In this document: piece by piece, positions 15,322-23,403 of the stretch
How positions within the stretch are numbered: the first letter of the stretch is position 1
Layout: each line of letters opens with the position of its first letter
IMG/VR virus record: IMGVR_UViG_3300037485_001042
Coordinates: 1-41,778 of that record
DNA from: a virus
DNA: 41,778 nucleotides
Reading direction: 5' to 3' (one strand)
Translations under genes and position numbers: made by a program
The notes under the pieces: generated by a model
What the model saw: the letters and a program-made list of their open reading frames with translations, nothing else
Told to the model about the DNA's origin: nothing
The model's database searches: none

Positions 15322-15675
15322 TCAGGGTTTCCCCCAATACCAGATTGTTACGGCAATAGTAACGATCACACCTACCGTTGCGATTACTCCTGCAACAATT
15401 CCAGCGATCTTTGCGGATTGGCGCACCTGTGCATCGTGGTCGATAACGAATCCTTCAATGACATCCACTCTGCCAGAAACAACTACCAAACCTTTGGCGT
15501 TATCCTGCGAAATCTTCGCACCGTTCTGCTCCAGGTATCGCAATCTTTCCTCTATGTTGGCGTTGAAGAATGCCTGTGCATCGTGGAATACGTTAATTGA
15601 TTCCTGCATGGACCCCTGCTTCGTTGCGATTACCACCAGGATATCGTGGTCGCTCATGCTGCCGAAGTCCTTCAT
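15322..15675 (-). CDS. Membrane-anchored small protein (holin/XhlA-like architecture)
   Basis: A 117-aa protein with a polar, helical N-terminal 85 residues (coiled-coil-like) and one C-terminal membrane segment (IAGIVAGVIATVGVIVTIAV, about 92-112) followed by a short WYWGKP tail. This resembles XhlA-type lysis accessory proteins by architecture only. Its location inside the head-tail genes is odd for lysis, so a structural or exclusion role is also possible. The start overlaps the stop of the 46-aa gene (TGATG). The preceding gene starts with a related SD-x-x-IL sequence. Confidence 0.55.
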   Translation of the reverse strand: MKDFGSMSDHDILVVIATKQGSMQESINVFHDAQAFFNANIEERLRYLEQNGAKISQDNAKGLVVVSGRVDVIEGFVIDHDAQVRQSAKIAGIVAGVIATVGVIVTIAVTIWYWGKP

Positions 15676-15815
15676 CAGGATGCTTCCCCCTGCGGTTTAT
15701 TCAGGATATCGTCTAAAAGGATGCACGGCCTGCGTTTAAGTTGAATCGTTAACTCCTCCTGCTTCTGGAGCAGGTATTCGAGTATCTCCCTGTCGCTTTT
15801 CCCTTCGCAGGTCAT
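15675..15815 (-). CDS. Small helical protein, 46 aa
   Basis: Starts MTCEGKSDREILEYLLQKQE and is strongly helical and charged, with Leu spaced for a coiled coil. The ATG overlaps the stop of the head-closure gene (ATGA) and the TGA overlaps the next ATG, so both ends are coupled. The SDREIL start parallels SDHDIL of the next protein, suggesting paired or related proteins. Confidence 0.65.
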   Translation of the reverse strand: MTCEGKSDREILEYLLQKQEELTIQLKRRPCILLDDILNKPQGEAS

Positions 15816-16165
15816 GCCGTCACCACCTGGAGAATTGCTGTTATGTGGTTCGTCCCGGTTGCCGTTGGTCTTCGATGAATCCTGATGACATCATACGTTC
15901 CGGTAAATCCCGTCTGGGTAGTTACGATTCGGTAACTCAATTTCTCAACGGTGGTTGTGGCAGGAAGAAGAACAACGGGAATATCAGAAACGACTATTCC
16001 TGAAGGTTCTGGATATCTCGTCTGTTCGGTGAGATTGGTAAACCTACAGGGAATATCCACCTGGTTATTCGTCCAGGTATTCGCTCCACCTCCATGATGA
16101 TCTGACGATCCCACGGTTTTCTTCTGGATGGTGCAGGTGTGGATGAATGTTGATATCCCGGTCAT
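15812..16165 (-). CDS. Head-tail joining (head closure) protein
   Basis: A 117-aa beta-rich protein with the typical pattern: an N-terminal FIHTCTIQKKT strand, VDIPCRFTNLTEQTRY, then VVLLPATT, YDVIRIHRRPTATGTNHITAIL. This matches head-closure/stopper proteins of siphophages by pattern and place, directly after the connector gene. ATGA overlap at both ends. Confidence 0.7.
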   Translation of the reverse strand: MTGISTFIHTCTIQKKTVGSSDHHGGGANTWTNNQVDIPCRFTNLTEQTRYPEPSGIVVSDIPVVLLPATTTVEKLSYRIVTTQTGFTGTYDVIRIHRRPTATGTNHITAILQVVTA

Positions 16166-16524
16166 AGGTATGACTCCCGGCGGGTTACTGCGAAATCAAA
16201 TCCAGAATCTCCAGACTCTTCAGAACCACCTTCATCATACTGCGTCCGTAACTCCCTGGCCCGGGTACGCAGGTCGGCTGCCATTGTTGCACCTGAAATG
16301 GAATACCCTGAATCACTCATCTGTTGTAGAATGAGTGTGCAGTTATTGGCTGCGAAATCAAGAACCTGTGCCGCTGCCAGTCTCCAGTCTCCTTCATCAT
16401 CAAGGTAAGACTGGATTTCCTCATCGGTAAGAATAGCGGTAGTGGATACCTTTTCTGTAGGTATTTCCCGCCTCACTCTTGCTATATCGGTTCCAGGTGT
16501 GTAGGTAAAAGCCAAAACAATCAT
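16162..16524 (-). CDS. Head-tail connector (adaptor) protein
   Basis: A 120-aa helical protein with LTDEEIQSYLDDEGDW then AAAQVLDFAANNCTLI and ARELRTQYDEGG, the pattern of gp6-like adaptors that bind the portal ring. It follows the major capsid gene. An AGGAGG lies directly against the ATG at 16524; a TTG three codons later would have better spacing, so the start may be slightly internal. Confidence 0.7.
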   Translation of the reverse strand: MIVLAFTYTPGTDIARVRREIPTEKVSTTAILTDEEIQSYLDDEGDWRLAAAQVLDFAANNCTLILQQMSDSGYSISGATMAADLRTRARELRTQYDEGGSEESGDSGFDFAVTRRESYL

Positions 16525-16558
16525 CCTCCTTTTATGGGATTAAAAAGGGTGGATGGTC

Positions 16559-17707
16559 TTAACTTGCGCCTGCCTGGTGATAGGTAAACCGTGGGTCTAA
16601 TGGAGTCCCGCCGAATACATGCCTTACACGGTACATGATATTGTCCGTTGAGAAGTCTCCATCGAACGGAGAAACCGAACTTCCACCAACGAGAACCTTG
16701 TCGGAACCCTTCATGACGATTTCCGGTGTCTCATGTCCACGCAGGAAACCCATCTCAAGGGCTGCACCCTGGCTTGGGTCTGCGAATAGATACCAGCCTG
16801 TGCCGCCGTGGGTGGTGTCGATGACTGGCAGGAACGGGTCAACGTGCAACTGAAGGCCCATCTGTGGGATTACGTTGGTTGTCGGGTATGGGACAGATGC
16901 TGATTCGTCATCGGATGTTGAGGTCCACATCTTCAGGCCGGAAGTAAGGATACTTCGGGCGGTGAACTCTAATGCTGGTGGAACGACTAAATGTTTAGCC
17001 ATTACGCCGATAGGTTCACCGTTCGGGTCAACCTGTGCCGTCATGAGTGCCATTGTGGTCTCAAGGTTGGCAAGTGTCAGTGGTAGAACACCAAGGTTTG
17101 TTACAGTCTGCCCGCAGTCGGATAACGAAGCACCGTATAGGCTGGTGTTCCCATGCCCGCCTGTTGCTGCATAGAGTCCGGTAACAAACCGGGATTCACT
17201 GCGGAGTGCCGCTGTTGCGAATCTCTGCGGGATGTCTGCGAATGCGTTCAACTGGTCGTTGATGAGAGACTCCCATGAGATATCGAACTGCCTGCCGTAT
17301 TTCTTCACGTTGTAGGTATACCGGCAGTTCACCGGCTTGGTTGGCAGGTATTCGCCTTTCTCCGGGACGACATCGAGATAGTTATCAGACCCGGAAAGTT
17401 TCTCTCTCCTTACGGTGTTGAAGTCCGGGACGGATGAGACACGGACGTAGGAACGCCAGTCTGCGTAAACCGCCTTGTAATTAGCAAGGAGTTGCCTGTC
17501 GATCACATGCCCGAAGAGATATGGGAAGTCTGATGTGGTGATGGCCTCTTCCAGCATTGCCTTGTGCATTGCCGGGCGGTATCCTGCACGGTTGGACAGA
17601 AGATCCTTTGCTCTGATGAGATCCGCTTCCTGTACCTGCCTGGATTTCACGCCGTGGTAGTTATCCCAGGCGTTCATTGATTCGCTTAATGTTTGTGTTT
17701 CGATCAT
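16559..17707 (-). CDS. Major capsid protein (HK97 fold, Mu gpT-like)
   Basis: A 382-aa protein with a good ribosome site (GGAGG before ATG 17707). Diagnostic stretches: YADWRSYVRVSSVPDFNTVR, then LDVVPEKGEYLPTKP, then YGRQFDISWESLINDQLNAF, the P-domain/E-loop pattern seen in gpT-type HK97-fold capsid proteins. The C-terminal part has GGSSVSPFDGDF and DPRFTYHQ. It follows the protease/scaffold and decoration genes, the expected order. No separate delta domain is apparent, which fits a scaffold carried on the protease protein. Confidence 0.88.
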   Translation of the reverse strand: MIETQTLSESMNAWDNYHGVKSRQVQEADLIRAKDLLSNRAGYRPAMHKAMLEEAITTSDFPYLFGHVIDRQLLANYKAVYADWRSYVRVSSVPDFNTVRREKLSGSDNYLDVVPEKGEYLPTKPVNCRYTYNVKKYGRQFDISWESLINDQLNAFADIPQRFATAALRSESRFVTGLYAATGGHGNTSLYGASLSDCGQTVTNLGVLPLTLANLETTMALMTAQVDPNGEPIGVMAKHLVVPPALEFTARSILTSGLKMWTSTSDDESASVPYPTTNVIPQMGLQLHVDPFLPVIDTTHGGTGWYLFADPSQGAALEMGFLRGHETPEIVMKGSDKVLVGGSSVSPFDGDFSTDNIMYRVRHVFGGTPLDPRFTYHQAGAS

Positions 17708-17776
17708 TTTAATTTCCTCCTGTTTTTGGTAAATTAAATTTTATTGTTGGGTTGTTGGATTACTGAATTTCTGGAT

Positions 17777-18799
17777 TTACGTGGAATACAACTGGATGAA
17801 GTGGATTACACCTGCAACATTCACCGCGATTGTGCCGCTTGGAGTGTTCAGGGTATCAGATGCAACTCCTCCGCATGTGGTGAAGGCATCGAGTTCGAGC
17901 AGTGCTTCCAGTGTTCCGGCGGTTCCAGAACTTCCCACCTTAATAGCAGAACGCTTCGCAGGAGTTGCGCCGGGTACGCCTTCCATCATGATATCAAGCC
18001 CACGGACATACGGCGCAATTCCACCGTTCTTATTATCAGTGTTGAGTTTCAGTGCTGTTGCAGATGAGACGCTGGCATCTGTTCCTTCGTCACGAACTAC
18101 TTTCAGTTCTCCAGCGGTGATCTCTCCACCGGTTGAGATGACGTTATCCACTACCCGGATGTTCAGGCCGTGAATCTGTTCTCCTGCGAGAAGAACCGTT
18201 GCAGGTGCGAGACATGCTTCAAGCAGTCTGTTCTTACGAAGTGCTGCATCTCCTTCCAGCAGCATGTTTCCAGTAACGGCTCCCTGCGTATACCCGGAAC
18301 CGAAGTGCAGCCTGCCGCCTTCCGGCATTGGTGCAGAGTGGACCTTCACACCTACAAGGGTTGGAGTGGATACATGCGCTGATACGGAACCCATGAGCGT
18401 CCCGAAGAACCTGAACCGGGCCGGGTCCTGCTCACCTGAAAGGAGATATACGTCGGTGCTTGGAGTTACCTGGAAGTAAACCGGGTCTCCTGCTACGAGT
18501 GCCTTTGCAATTCCGTCTTCCGTTCCGTCACTGACGCAACCCAGGACGTTTAACGCCCAGATGCCTTCTGTATCGACGGAAATATAATCCGTTGTGGCGG
18601 CGGCTGATGCCATTGCAATTCCAACAATGTTATTCCCGATAAGGACGGGATCTCCCTTGTCAACGAATCCATCTGCATGATACGGATGGACAAGTTCTGA
18701 TTCCAGGCAGTTCAGGTATCGCCCTTCAAACGTGCTTGATAGTTCCTCTCCCGCCGTTCTGGTGGGAGTTGCTACGCGGTATGCGTTTAATGCTGTCAT
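17777..18799 (-). CDS. Capsid decoration protein (DUF2190-like), long paralogue
   Basis: A 340-aa protein. Residues about 15-110 match the shorter neighbour and the DUF2190 type: EELSSTFEGRY, GFVDKGDPVLIGNNIVGIAM, TEGIWAL, then GDPVYF. The remaining 200 residues are beta-rich with Gly/Thr-rich stretches and may form an exposed domain. DUF2190 proteins stabilise capsids from the outside. Good AGGAGG ribosome site. Lies between its paralogue and the major capsid gene. Confidence 0.75.
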   Translation of the reverse strand: MTALNAYRVATPTRTAGEELSSTFEGRYLNCLESELVHPYHADGFVDKGDPVLIGNNIVGIAMASAAATTDYISVDTEGIWALNVLGCVSDGTEDGIAKALVAGDPVYFQVTPSTDVYLLSGEQDPARFRFFGTLMGSVSAHVSTPTLVGVKVHSAPMPEGGRLHFGSGYTQGAVTGNMLLEGDAALRKNRLLEACLAPATVLLAGEQIHGLNIRVVDNVISTGGEITAGELKVVRDEGTDASVSSATALKLNTDNKNGGIAPYVRGLDIMMEGVPGATPAKRSAIKVGSSGTAGTLEALLELDAFTTCGGVASDTLNTPSGTIAVNVAGVIHFIQLYST

Positions 18800-18819
18800 T
18801 TTTTAACTAACCTCCTTGA

Positions 18820-19230
18820 TTATTCCATATGGACTTTAACGGCGCAATTGGCAGCCGTTGCACTTCCTGATAATGTTGATAATGCCTTTCCGAACAGGAT
18901 GCCGGTATTTATTTTCGAGATTACACCGGTTGCAATCCATAACGTATCTCCGATTGCTACATCGGATACTCCGTTACCATCGGATGCAACTACGGGAAGC
19001 ACCCAGATACCCTCCGTATCAACTGCAACTCTGTCTGTGGCGGCTGTTGCCGTAGTAAGTGCAACCCCGACCAGTGTAGCACCGATACTTACCGGATCTC
19101 CCTTCTGCACGAATCCACTCGTTCGGGATGCATGGGTAATATCAGACTCTAATACGGTGATGTGTCTCCCTTCTCCAGTGCTGGATAGTTCGTCTCCAGA
19201 TTCTCGTAAGGTGACATCATACACTACCAT
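18820..19230 (-). CDS. Capsid decoration protein (DUF2190-like), short paralogue
   Basis: A 136-aa protein with the same core as the 340-aa protein: DELSSTGEGRHITVLESD, GFVQKGDPVSIGATLVGVAL, VAVDTEGIWVLPV, then GDTLWI. The length fits the family norm. Placed directly after the protease/scaffold gene. The pair looks like a tandem duplication with later C-terminal growth of the other copy. Confidence 0.78.
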   Translation of the reverse strand: MVVYDVTLRESGDELSSTGEGRHITVLESDITHASRTSGFVQKGDPVSIGATLVGVALTTATAATDRVAVDTEGIWVLPVVASDGNGVSDVAIGDTLWIATGVISKINTGILFGKALSTLSGSATAANCAVKVHME

Positions 19231-19232
19231 GA

Positions 19233-20882
19233 TTACCTACCTGTTGCGGCGATCTCTGCCATTTTCTCTGCTTCAGCCAGACTCTTCCCGGCCCTGATGA
19301 AGTCTTCCTTGAAGGATTCCTTCAGTGCTTTGGTGATGTCGGTTGATGTTGTTGATACAGCTCCCATGCCCCGGACCTTCCCGGACTCCATGATTTTACC
19401 GTAGTAATCCGTTTCTGTTTTGATGGACTCTTCAACGATTGTATTGAATGCATCAATATCAAGAACGCCTTCTTTTAGAACGGCTTTTCCTACCAGTGCA
19501 TCAAGGATGCGTGGCTTTGCAAGGTTCGGGACTTTGGCATCTTTTAATGCTTCGGTAGCAATGATAGCGGCTTCTCCCACGGCGGTTTTCTCTTTCAGCC
19601 TGGCGCATTCTGCTTCCAGTGCGAGAATCTTCGCCTTTGCATCTTCCAGTTCGGATTCAGATACCTTAACAGATTCTGTTTCCTGCGACTCTTTCAGGAT
19701 ATCCGCTTTGAGTTCGTCAATGATCTCCGGGCGGGTTTCCTTCAGTTCTTTAAGTGTGATTGTCATGATGTCTTCCTTGTTTTCTTCTATCGGTGCGTTG
19801 TTCGTCTCGCTGTTCTTATCTGTTTCAGGCTCTCTCCAGGACTCATACATCTGCACAAGTCCACCACCGGCTCCCGGCAGGGTAACAAAATCAACAGAAT
19901 ACGCCTTATCGAGAGATTCGATAATCGAACCACTCCGGCCTTCTGCCTGCCCTGATTTTGATTTACCTTGTGCACGGTGAGATAGCCCGATATACGGTGC
20001 CATTTCTTTCAGCATGCCGCGATACGGCTTGAATACGTGTGCATCTGCGTAAACTCCTGCACCGTCTGGATTATCCTTCTCATACCGGACGTTGCCCTCG
20101 ATCACGGCTGCCAGATCCTTGATAGACCGTTCGGGCCTGCCTTTTTCTTCGATGGATGTGGGATGATCGAGGTACATGTGCAGCCCGTAGGTGTAGACCT
20201 TCGAGGCATCACGTTCTAGCATCTGTTCAGAATAGTATCCCGAACTTCCCCATCCGGGTTTGATGATCCTTATCCGGGCGGTTCCGTTGGATTGGATTGA
20301 TTTTTCCGTAAGATTCGATGGGATTACAGCCTCATCGAACTCACATACAGTGTTTGGAACTAGGGCAGATTCATTTTTCTTTTTCTTCTTACCCCATAAT
20401 TCTTCTCCCATTTTATCAAAGGCTGCCTGTAATTCTGGTGTAATCTTTGTGTTTTTTTCTTTTCCGGATGAATAATCACTCCTGGAAAAATCATCGGATG
20501 CAGAACCTGGTTTCTTTGGTAGGGTTGTTACAACGGGAGACTTTGCATTCCTAGATTTACCGTTAATTTTAGTATTTCTAGATTTATCCCCATCTTTCCA
20601 AAAGTCACTTTGCATTTTATCAAAGGCTGCTTGGATTTCTGGAGTAACTTTGGTATCCTTCTCCTTTCCGGATGAATAAGAAGACCTTCCCAAACCCACC
20701 GTAGTCGTTGGTACCTCTTTATTATCACCGAATGCCTGGTTTAATGTTTTTCCAGAAAACTTCCCAGACGCAATTGTCCCATCGTCTTTAAGAAGAATAT
20801 GATTACCATTTTCTAATGTAATCCATCTACCTTCATCTGAAGACTCATCAAATTCGGTTTGCACTATGGTTTCATCAGTCAC
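19233..20882 (-). CDS. Prohead protease-scaffold fusion with repeat-bearing N-terminus
   Basis: A 549-aa protein from a GTG at 20882, chosen because AGGAGGAGG sits 8 bases before it; an ATG at 20912 lacks a site. N-terminus: a WIT-GNH module (about 20-53), then two copies of YSSGKEK-x-TK-x-TPE-QAAFDKM (about 69 and 137) separated by a basic linker. Middle: a protease-like domain with LDHPTS (His240), IGLSHRAQG (Ser301) and VDFVTLPGAGG (Asp331), a pattern of siphophage prohead proteases; the catalytic set is inferred. C-terminal 200 residues are coiled coil (about 405-435) and helical, as in scaffolds. It should process the capsid shell and be removed before packaging. Confidence 0.78.
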   Translation of the reverse strand: MTDETIVQTEFDESSDEGRWITLENGNHILLKDDGTIASGKFSGKTLNQAFGDNKEVPTTTVGLGRSSYSSGKEKDTKVTPEIQAAFDKMQSDFWKDGDKSRNTKINGKSRNAKSPVVTTLPKKPGSASDDFSRSDYSSGKEKNTKITPELQAAFDKMGEELWGKKKKKNESALVPNTVCEFDEAVIPSNLTEKSIQSNGTARIRIIKPGWGSSGYYSEQMLERDASKVYTYGLHMYLDHPTSIEEKGRPERSIKDLAAVIEGNVRYEKDNPDGAGVYADAHVFKPYRGMLKEMAPYIGLSHRAQGKSKSGQAEGRSGSIIESLDKAYSVDFVTLPGAGGGLVQMYESWREPETDKNSETNNAPIEENKEDIMTITLKELKETRPEIIDELKADILKESQETESVKVSESELEDAKAKILALEAECARLKEKTAVGEAAIIATEALKDAKVPNLAKPRILDALVGKAVLKEGVLDIDAFNTIVEESIKTETDYYGKIMESGKVRGMGAVSTTSTDITKALKESFKEDFIRAGKSLAEAEKMAEIAATGR

Positions 20883-21016
20883 ATTCAAAGCCTCCTCCTG
20901 GATTAAAGGCATTAAGACTATTATAAAAGAGATTTCTATTTATTACCGCGATAAAATAAGGCTAAATTGTGGAGTTTTCAATAAATTTATTATGTATTAA
21001 GTAGTAAGTATGGATT
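20883..21016. promoter_or_regulatory. Divergent AT-rich promoter region
   Basis: An intergenic stretch between the leftward protease/scaffold gene and the rightward AT-rich islet. AATAAATAG (minus strand, near 20942) and TTATAAAAG (near 20930) are TATA candidates for the left. AATAAATTTATTA (20980-20992), about 30 bp before ATG 21017, is the candidate for the right. This would give the capsid genes their own late promoter. Confidence 0.45.
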
Positions 21017-21337
21017 ATGAATAGTGTTGAGATTAATGAAGTAAATAATATCATTGATGGATTGATCGCACCTCATGAAATTTATACCATTAAAACAAGT
21101 CCATATTTTAAGATTGATGTGGAATTAAGAACTTATTATAATGGTAAAAAATATGGACAACGGTTCTCTCTTCCGAATCCAACATCAATGAAAGATTGGG
21201 ATTTGTGGATATCCCTCTGTAAACAATACACGCTTCGATCTCTCGTTGCTTTCAGAATGTTGTATTTTAGTAATGACAAATTTGGTTCATCTGATGTTAG
21301 AGGTAATTTCGATGCCGTTAGTAATATGCCCGCGTGA
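21017..21337 (+). CDS. Hypothetical protein, 106 aa (AT-rich islet)
   Basis: First gene of a four-gene plus-strand islet that is more AT-rich than the structural genes around it. Predicted alpha/beta protein (IYTIKTSPYFKIDVELRTYY, then SMKDWDLWISLCKQYT). No family recognised. Only a weak GGATT lies before the ATG, and a TATA-like box about 30 bp upstream suggests a very short leader. Confidence 0.6.
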   Translation: MNSVEINEVNNIIDGLIAPHEIYTIKTSPYFKIDVELRTYYNGKKYGQRFSLPNPTSMKDWDLWISLCKQYTLRSLVAFRMLYFSNDKFGSSDVRGNFDAVSNMPA

Positions 21338-21440
21338 AGACTGCAAACATGAATGGACCTACAAGGGAAAGGCAAGATGGATAACATGTCCCATGTGCAG
21401 GAAGTTGTTTAAAAATATCAATTGGAAGAAGGAAGGATAA
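21312..21440 (+). CDS. Zinc-ribbon protein, 42 aa
   Basis: Starts MPLVICPREDCKHEWTYKGK and has a second C-x2-C (ITCPMCRK), a compact archaeal-type zinc ribbon that probably binds nucleic acid or RNA polymerase. The ATG at 21312 is preferred over the longer frame from 21246 because the ribbon usually begins at the N-terminus. Overlaps the previous gene by 26 bases and the next one by TAATG. Confidence 0.72.
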   Translation: MPLVICPREDCKHEWTYKGKARWITCPMCRKLFKNINWKKEG

Positions 21441-21610
21441 TGTCAAAATTTATCATTGAACATATTTATGATAAAATCACAAAAAACGATGCATTCATTT
21501 TATTTTATAATGGGTTTAATATTGAGATTGCTCCTAATTCTGAAGGCAATATCTCAAAATTTCAATTATTACAGGCAATGAGAACTCTTGAACGTGCAGG
21601 TGATAAATAA
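21440..21610 (+). CDS. Hypothetical protein, 56 aa
   Basis: Begins MSKFIIEHIYDKITKNDAF, a small alpha/beta protein ending in a helix (LLQAMRTLERAGD). The ATG at 21440 overlaps the TAA of the zinc-ribbon gene and has a GGAAGGA ribosome site, so it is preferred over 21422. No family recognised. Confidence 0.6.
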   Translation: MSKFIIEHIYDKITKNDAFILFYNGFNIEIAPNSEGNISKFQLLQAMRTLERAGDK

Positions 21611-22032
21611 TGCCGTCTGAAAGTCCACATCTTGAATATCTGATGATTAAAAGAAAAACAATTGCATTTAAAATAGAAGAACTTAAAATTAAACTTTATA
21701 GAATTGATAATGAAATTGAAGAAGAACGTTTAAGGAGTCAAAAAAGGACTATCATTAAAATTGGAGAAATATATATCGCTGATTGTTATGGATTTCAGAT
21801 TATTTCATTTGATAATCCTTTCAGTAATCAATTTTTATTCTATTCTGATTGTCCTTTTCCAGAAGGGATTGATACAGTATTTGAATCTGGAGCAATACAA
21901 GATTTTAGAATATTGACACAAGATGAAGGACCTGGTATTGAAGGTAAATGTTATATCCGTAGTATGAAATGGGATAAACGGTCTGAATTTATAATTAGTG
22001 TGTTAAAAGAAGTTAAAATAATGAATTTCTAA
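21610..22032 (+). CDS. Coiled-coil protein, 140 aa
   Basis: Residues about 10-45 form a charged coiled coil (KRKTIAFKIEELKIKLYRID); the rest is alpha/beta with ADCYGFQIISFDNPF. No family recognised. Its ATG overlaps the previous TAA by one base and its stop overlaps the stop of the convergent minus-strand 45-aa gene (22029-22032), leaving no intergenic space. Confidence 0.6.
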   Translation: MPSESPHLEYLMIKRKTIAFKIEELKIKLYRIDNEIEEERLRSQKRTIIKIGEIYIADCYGFQIISFDNPFSNQFLFYSDCPFPEGIDTVFESGAIQDFRILTQDEGPGIEGKCYIRSMKWDKRSEFIISVLKEVKIMNF

Positions 22033-22166
22033 ACCGACTGAACCAACAGGAATCTTCCGGAGATATCCGGGCCTGTGATGTGGATTGTTACACTGTTGGC
22101 TATTGCCTCAATTGCGGATTCCAGTTCTTCAAGAGAATTATATTTTGTTCCCGTCCAATTTACCAT
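22029..22166 (-). CDS. Hypothetical protein, 45 aa
   Basis: Starts MVNWTGTKYNSLEELESAIE, a small alpha/beta protein (NSVTIHITGPDISGRFLLVQ). Last gene of the short minus-strand operon starting at 23525. It begins one base after the preceding TAA and converges tail to tail with the plus-strand islet. Confidence 0.55.
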   Translation of the reverse strand: MVNWTGTKYNSLEELESAIEAIANSVTIHITGPDISGRFLLVQSV

Positions 22167-22167
22167 A

Positions 22168-22398
22168 TTACACCATTACTCCAAGTTTATTTATTGCCTC
22201 AATATATCTCCTGCGATACTTTCCGATCCCTTCGTGGCTTCTACCCATTTGATTATCAGATGGATAGCAGTTAGATAGGAAATCAGCAATGCACCGATCT
22301 GATGCCATTGTTCCATCCTGGATGAGAAGATCAATTAGCCGTTTCTCACGTTCTGAAAGGATGGGTTGTGGTGGTTTGGCGTAGATGTTGCCTTTCAC
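22168..22398 (-). CDS. Hypothetical helical protein, 76 aa
   Basis: GTG start at 22398. The protein is largely helical and polar (LSEREKRLIDLLIQDGTMAS, then GKYRRRYIEAINKL), with the look of a helix-turn-helix (DRCIADFLSNCYPSDNQ). It may bind DNA, but no family could be assigned. Sits four bases after the 38-aa gene. Confidence 0.55.
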   Translation of the reverse strand: MKGNIYAKPPQPILSEREKRLIDLLIQDGTMASDRCIADFLSNCYPSDNQMGRSHEGIGKYRRRYIEAINKLGVMV

Positions 22399-22402
22399 AG
22401 CA

Positions 22403-22519
22403 TCATCCCTTTGCCTTCTTCAAATTGTCCACATCGGTTATGACGCTGGACATCTTTGTATCGGTTGCCTCTACTACGGATTTCTTGGTTTTGTCAAAGA
22501 TGGCTGTGGGGTTTGTCAT
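22403..22519 (-). CDS. Small helical protein, 38 aa
   Basis: Begins MTNPTAIFDKTKKSVVEATD and is a single amphipathic helix with an N-terminal cap. It lies in the same operon as the coiled-coil protein upstream (9-base gap). No family recognised; support is the open frame and tight spacing. Confidence 0.45.
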   Translation of the reverse strand: MTNPTAIFDKTKKSVVEATDTKMSSVITDVDNLKKAKG

Positions 22520-22528
22520 GGTTTTAGG

Positions 22529-22837
22529 TTATGTGGGAAGTTCAAAAGTCCCCGTTTCTTCTGCATCTTTCCATGCCTGTTGTAATCTCTCCATGTCGGA
22601 TTGTGCTTTGTTCCGTGCCGTCTCCACCGCAAGAATACCTGTTTGTTTCTGCTGTGCGAGTGCAACTTCTTTTGCACGGTAGAATATCGTTTGTTTATCT
22701 CGGATTTCTACAGTTTCGAGTTGTGTGGCAATTGTGAGTGTCTTTTCATCTTCCGTCATTGCGGCAATAGTTGCTTCGTGCTTCTTCACAACCGAATCAT
22801 CAATCTTGATACTTCCCGTATCGATCTTTCCTGCCAT
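22529..22837 (-). CDS. Coiled-coil protein, 102 aa
   Basis: From ATG 22837 (MAGKIDTGSIKIDDSVVKK), a highly helical, charged protein (QTIFYRAKEVALAQQKQ, then RNKAQSDMERLQQAW). It resembles small tail-associated helical proteins found next to fibre genes, but this is by context only. The ATG is one base beyond the upstream stop region (TAAAATG). Confidence 0.6.
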   Translation of the reverse strand: MAGKIDTGSIKIDDSVVKKHEATIAAMTEDEKTLTIATQLETVEIRDKQTIFYRAKEVALAQQKQTGILAVETARNKAQSDMERLQQAWKDAEETGTFELPT

Positions 22838-22838
22838 T

Positions 22839-23126
22839 TTACACCTCACCTAATCCATATGTCATTTTACTCGCCTGTGCATACCCCAGAATTACAGACT
22901 CCTGCGTGGCGAGATAGTCGATCACATCCTGCGTTGTTGGATATGCTTCGGGCAATACCCACCAGATTATAGACTCCTCGTAGTTCCAAGACTCTCTGAT
23001 TTGTTCTGTCATTGGATCAACGGTGGACACTTTGTTGATGTTCCATCGGATCAGCAATCTAGCACTTCCCCTTTCAATTCTATCTACCTGAATGGGGATT
23101 GGTTCAGAATCTCCGTTAACGGTCAT
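22839..23126 (-). CDS. Hypothetical protein, 95 aa
   Basis: Beta-rich N-terminal half (PIPIQVDRIERGSARLLIRW), then a Trp-rich middle (WNYEESIIWWVLPEAYP) and a helix (TTQDVIDYLATQE). Similar small proteins occur near phage fibre genes; no function is known to me. ATGA overlap with the zinc protein upstream. Confidence 0.6.
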   Translation of the reverse strand: MTVNGDSEPIPIQVDRIERGSARLLIRWNINKVSTVDPMTEQIRESWNYEESIIWWVLPEAYPTTQDVIDYLATQESVILGYAQASKMTYGLGEV

Positions 23127-23335
23127 TTGTTACACCTCTCTCTTTTTCCCCAATACACCATAGTCATGTACACCATACGAGATCCACATAGTTTGCATGG
23201 GGTTTCACTGATATAATCCCGTGTTCCTTGGCATATTGGGCATAGCATACTATTCCGTAACTGGTTAATTGTCAACCATTTATCAGTATTGCGGCCCTCC
23301 AATCGTGCCTTCTCCATAGCCAACGATTCCATCAT
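23123..23335 (-). CDS. Zinc-ribbon protein, 70 aa
   Basis: A basic helical N-terminus (MMESLAMEKARLEGRNTDKW) followed by a zinc ribbon with CPICQG and CKLCGS knuckles (about residues 32-52) and a basic C-terminus. It probably binds nucleic acid or a protein partner. Both ends overlap neighbours by about 4 bases. Confidence 0.65.
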   Translation of the reverse strand: MMESLAMEKARLEGRNTDKWLTINQLRNSMLCPICQGTRDYISETPCKLCGSRMVYMTMVYWGKRERCNK

Positions 23336-23403
23336 ATTGCCTCCGATCTACAATTAGGGATTCCCGTTAACCATCCCCATTTCTGTCCATTCAACGTAAT
23401 CAT
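23332..23403 (-). CDS. Possible 23-aa peptide
   Basis: MITLNGQKWGWLTGIPNC is the start of a 23-aa frame whose ATG overlaps the stop of the 41-aa zinc ribbon (ATGA) and whose stop overlaps the next ATG. Overlap at both ends is the only support. A frame reading in from 23577 without a break exists but conflicts with the zinc-ribbon gene. Confidence 0.35.
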   Translation of the reverse strand: MITLNGQKWGWLTGIPNCRSEAI

